A stretch of 13,102 nucleotides of DNA from an uncultured Collinsella sp. (lineage in GTDB: Bacteria; Actinomycetota; Coriobacteriia; Coriobacteriales; Coriobacteriaceae). A program made the translations under genes and the position numbers. Position 1 is the stretch's first letter, and the number at the start of each line of letters is the position of its first letter. Below, piece after piece: positions 12,457-13,102 of the stretch. Location of the stretch: positions 1 to 13,102 of the forward strand of contig CABUZD010000040.1 in NCBI GenBank assembly GCA_902495945.1, written 5' to 3'. The notes under the pieces are model-generated. The model had not been told where the DNA came from. It saw only the letters and a program-made list of their open reading frames with translations, and did not search any database.

Positions 12457-12959
12457 CTAGGAGGCCTTCTCACTCAGGAACTCCCTGAATGCGGGGATGT
12501 CAAAGCCAACGAGACCACGCCCGCGCTCTCCGATGACGCCGTCCTCCAGGAGGCGGCGTTTGTATTGGCTTGCGTAGTTGCTGGCGACGCCCATGCGTTT
12601 GGCTATCTCCGAGACCCTGCTGGGGCCAGAATCGGGCAGCATCGCGAGCAAAAACTCAATGTCTTTATCGGAAAGCTCCCGATAGGTCGTTTCGAGAGAA
12701 GCTCGATGTCATGCTTCTCGAGTTGCCTGAAGACGCCATTCATGCGCGTGCGCCAGTTGCCCTGAGCCTCTTGAGCATATGTCCAATCGATGCCCACTGG
12801 GCCAATTTGAACACCGTTTATGCGCGCGTGAGGCTGTGAGAGGTAGCTATCTGCGGCTTCTTTGGTTCGCTCGATAATATCTTCGAGCATGCCTGGCATG
12901 GCGGAGACATTTGCTGCGATCCATGGTGGCCCCTTTGCAGGTTTTGCTAGTTTTTGCAA
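12457..12959 (-). pseudogene. Decayed AAA-type ATP-binding protein with C-terminal winged helix
   Basis: Two minus-strand frames make one broken gene. The first, about 12959-12694, reads PPWIAANVSAMPGMLEDIIE ... NWRTRMNGVFRQLEKHDIEL and matches what I recall as the segment after the Walker A motif of a Coriobacteriia/actinobacterial ATP-binding protein family. The second, from about 12693 to TAG at 12457, reads ETTYRELSDKDIEFLLAMLP and VSEIAKRMGVASNYASQYKR to FREFLSEKAS, the family's C-terminal winged helix. The N-terminus with the P-loop is missing, replaced by short tandem repeats that happen to encode QKLAKPAK. The segment that should hold Walker B (TVDE after KHDIELL), the sensor and the lid, roughly 200 residues in relatives, is deleted at the frame switch. 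The piece is non-functional as an ATPase. Confidence 0.7.
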
Positions 12960-12989
12960 CTTTTGCTAACTTTTGCAAGTTTTGCTAAC
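12932..12989. repeat. Three tandem 19-20 bp iteron-like repeats
   Basis: Units at 12932-12950, 12951-12970 and 12971-12989 follow the pattern TTTTGCAAS-TTTTGCTAAC; the leftmost is the most diverged. Each unit is itself two half-units that start TTTTGC. The array abuts the point where ATPase homology begins (WIAANV). Confidence 0.75.
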
Positions 12990-13072
12990 GGCTTAACATG
13001 TCTTGTGCCGCGGGATTGCAGGAGTGAAAAACGGGGATTCCTATTATTCCGACTACGTTGCAACGAGCGGGG

Positions 13073-13102
13073 CCCGGAGCGCAGCATTTACTGCGCTCCG
13101 GG
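13073..13102. terminator. Terminator-type hairpin at the right edge
   Basis: A perfect 12-bp stem CCCGGAGCGCAG / CTGCGCTCCGGG with loop CATTTA, cut by the window edge. A T-tract could follow on the plus strand outside the window; none is present on the minus-strand side. The gene it serves is not identifiable: 12990-13072 shows no supported feature. Confidence 0.55.

Noticed and set aside
12932..12989. CRISPR array
   Set aside because: The repeats are 19-20 bp, directly abutting and without unique spacers; this is a tandem repeat, not a CRISPR array.

Overview
The window looks like a high-GC, host-associated actinobacterial chromosome, most likely class Coriobacteriia (Eggerthella/Gordonibacter-type or Olsenella/Collinsella-type). 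I infer this from the GC-rich codon use, the strong AGGAGG ribosome sites, the many small redox genes, and a decayed AAA-type ATP-binding protein with a C-terminal winged helix that I associate with this class. Placement is by impression, not by search. The window is accessory in character: intact genes alternate with at least five broken genes and several junctions.

Layout. (1) Bases 1-1561, minus strand: a methyltransferase cluster. A frameshifted class I SAM methyltransferase overlaps an intact one by 14 nt; then comes a doubtful small hydrophobic ORF, then the N-terminus of a leucine-carboxyl-methyltransferase-type enzyme that runs off the left edge. (2) Bases 1562-4490, plus strand: an unusual module. 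It holds the C-terminal remnant of an unrecognised gene; a 510-residue protein with a possible PD-(D/E)XK nuclease-like N-terminus, a Gly/Ala-rich membrane-type middle and pentapeptide-like repeats; a 67-68 bp repeat; a roughly 250-nt leader that folds by hand into a closed multibranched RNA followed by two hairpins, the last a terminator; a DUF3800 gene starting with TTG 18 nt after the terminator; and a second copy of the repeat. This is the most interesting part of the window. (3) Bases 4671-8998: a carbonyl-reduction regulon. Two aldo-keto reductases and a YqhD-type alcohol dehydrogenase are on the minus strand, with a divergent LysR regulator on the plus strand. The two reductase promoters share conserved blocks at identical distances from their start codons. 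A flavodoxin remnant lies between the two reductases. (4) Bases 9228-12348: a MerR/NmlR-type regulator with a textbook 19-bp-spacer promoter. It drives a plus-strand operon of a truncated FMN reductase, a carboxymuconolactone decarboxylase-cupin fusion, a Cys-nucleophile alpha/beta hydrolase, and a flavoprotein with four clustered cysteines. (5) Bases 12349-13102: a 12-bp inverted repeat, an AAA ATPase pseudogene with an internal deletion, three tandem iteron-like 19-20 bp repeats, and a terminator-type hairpin at the right edge.

How the parts work together. Regions 3 and 4 read as two adjacent stress/redox regulons that reduce or modify reactive carbonyl and electrophilic compounds, one under LysR and one under MerR control. 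Region 2 reads as a transferred accessory module: the DUF3800 gene sits behind its own structured RNA and both are bracketed by the repeat pair. Its function is unknown; defence against foreign nucleic acid is a reasonable hypothesis but is not demonstrated by the sequence.
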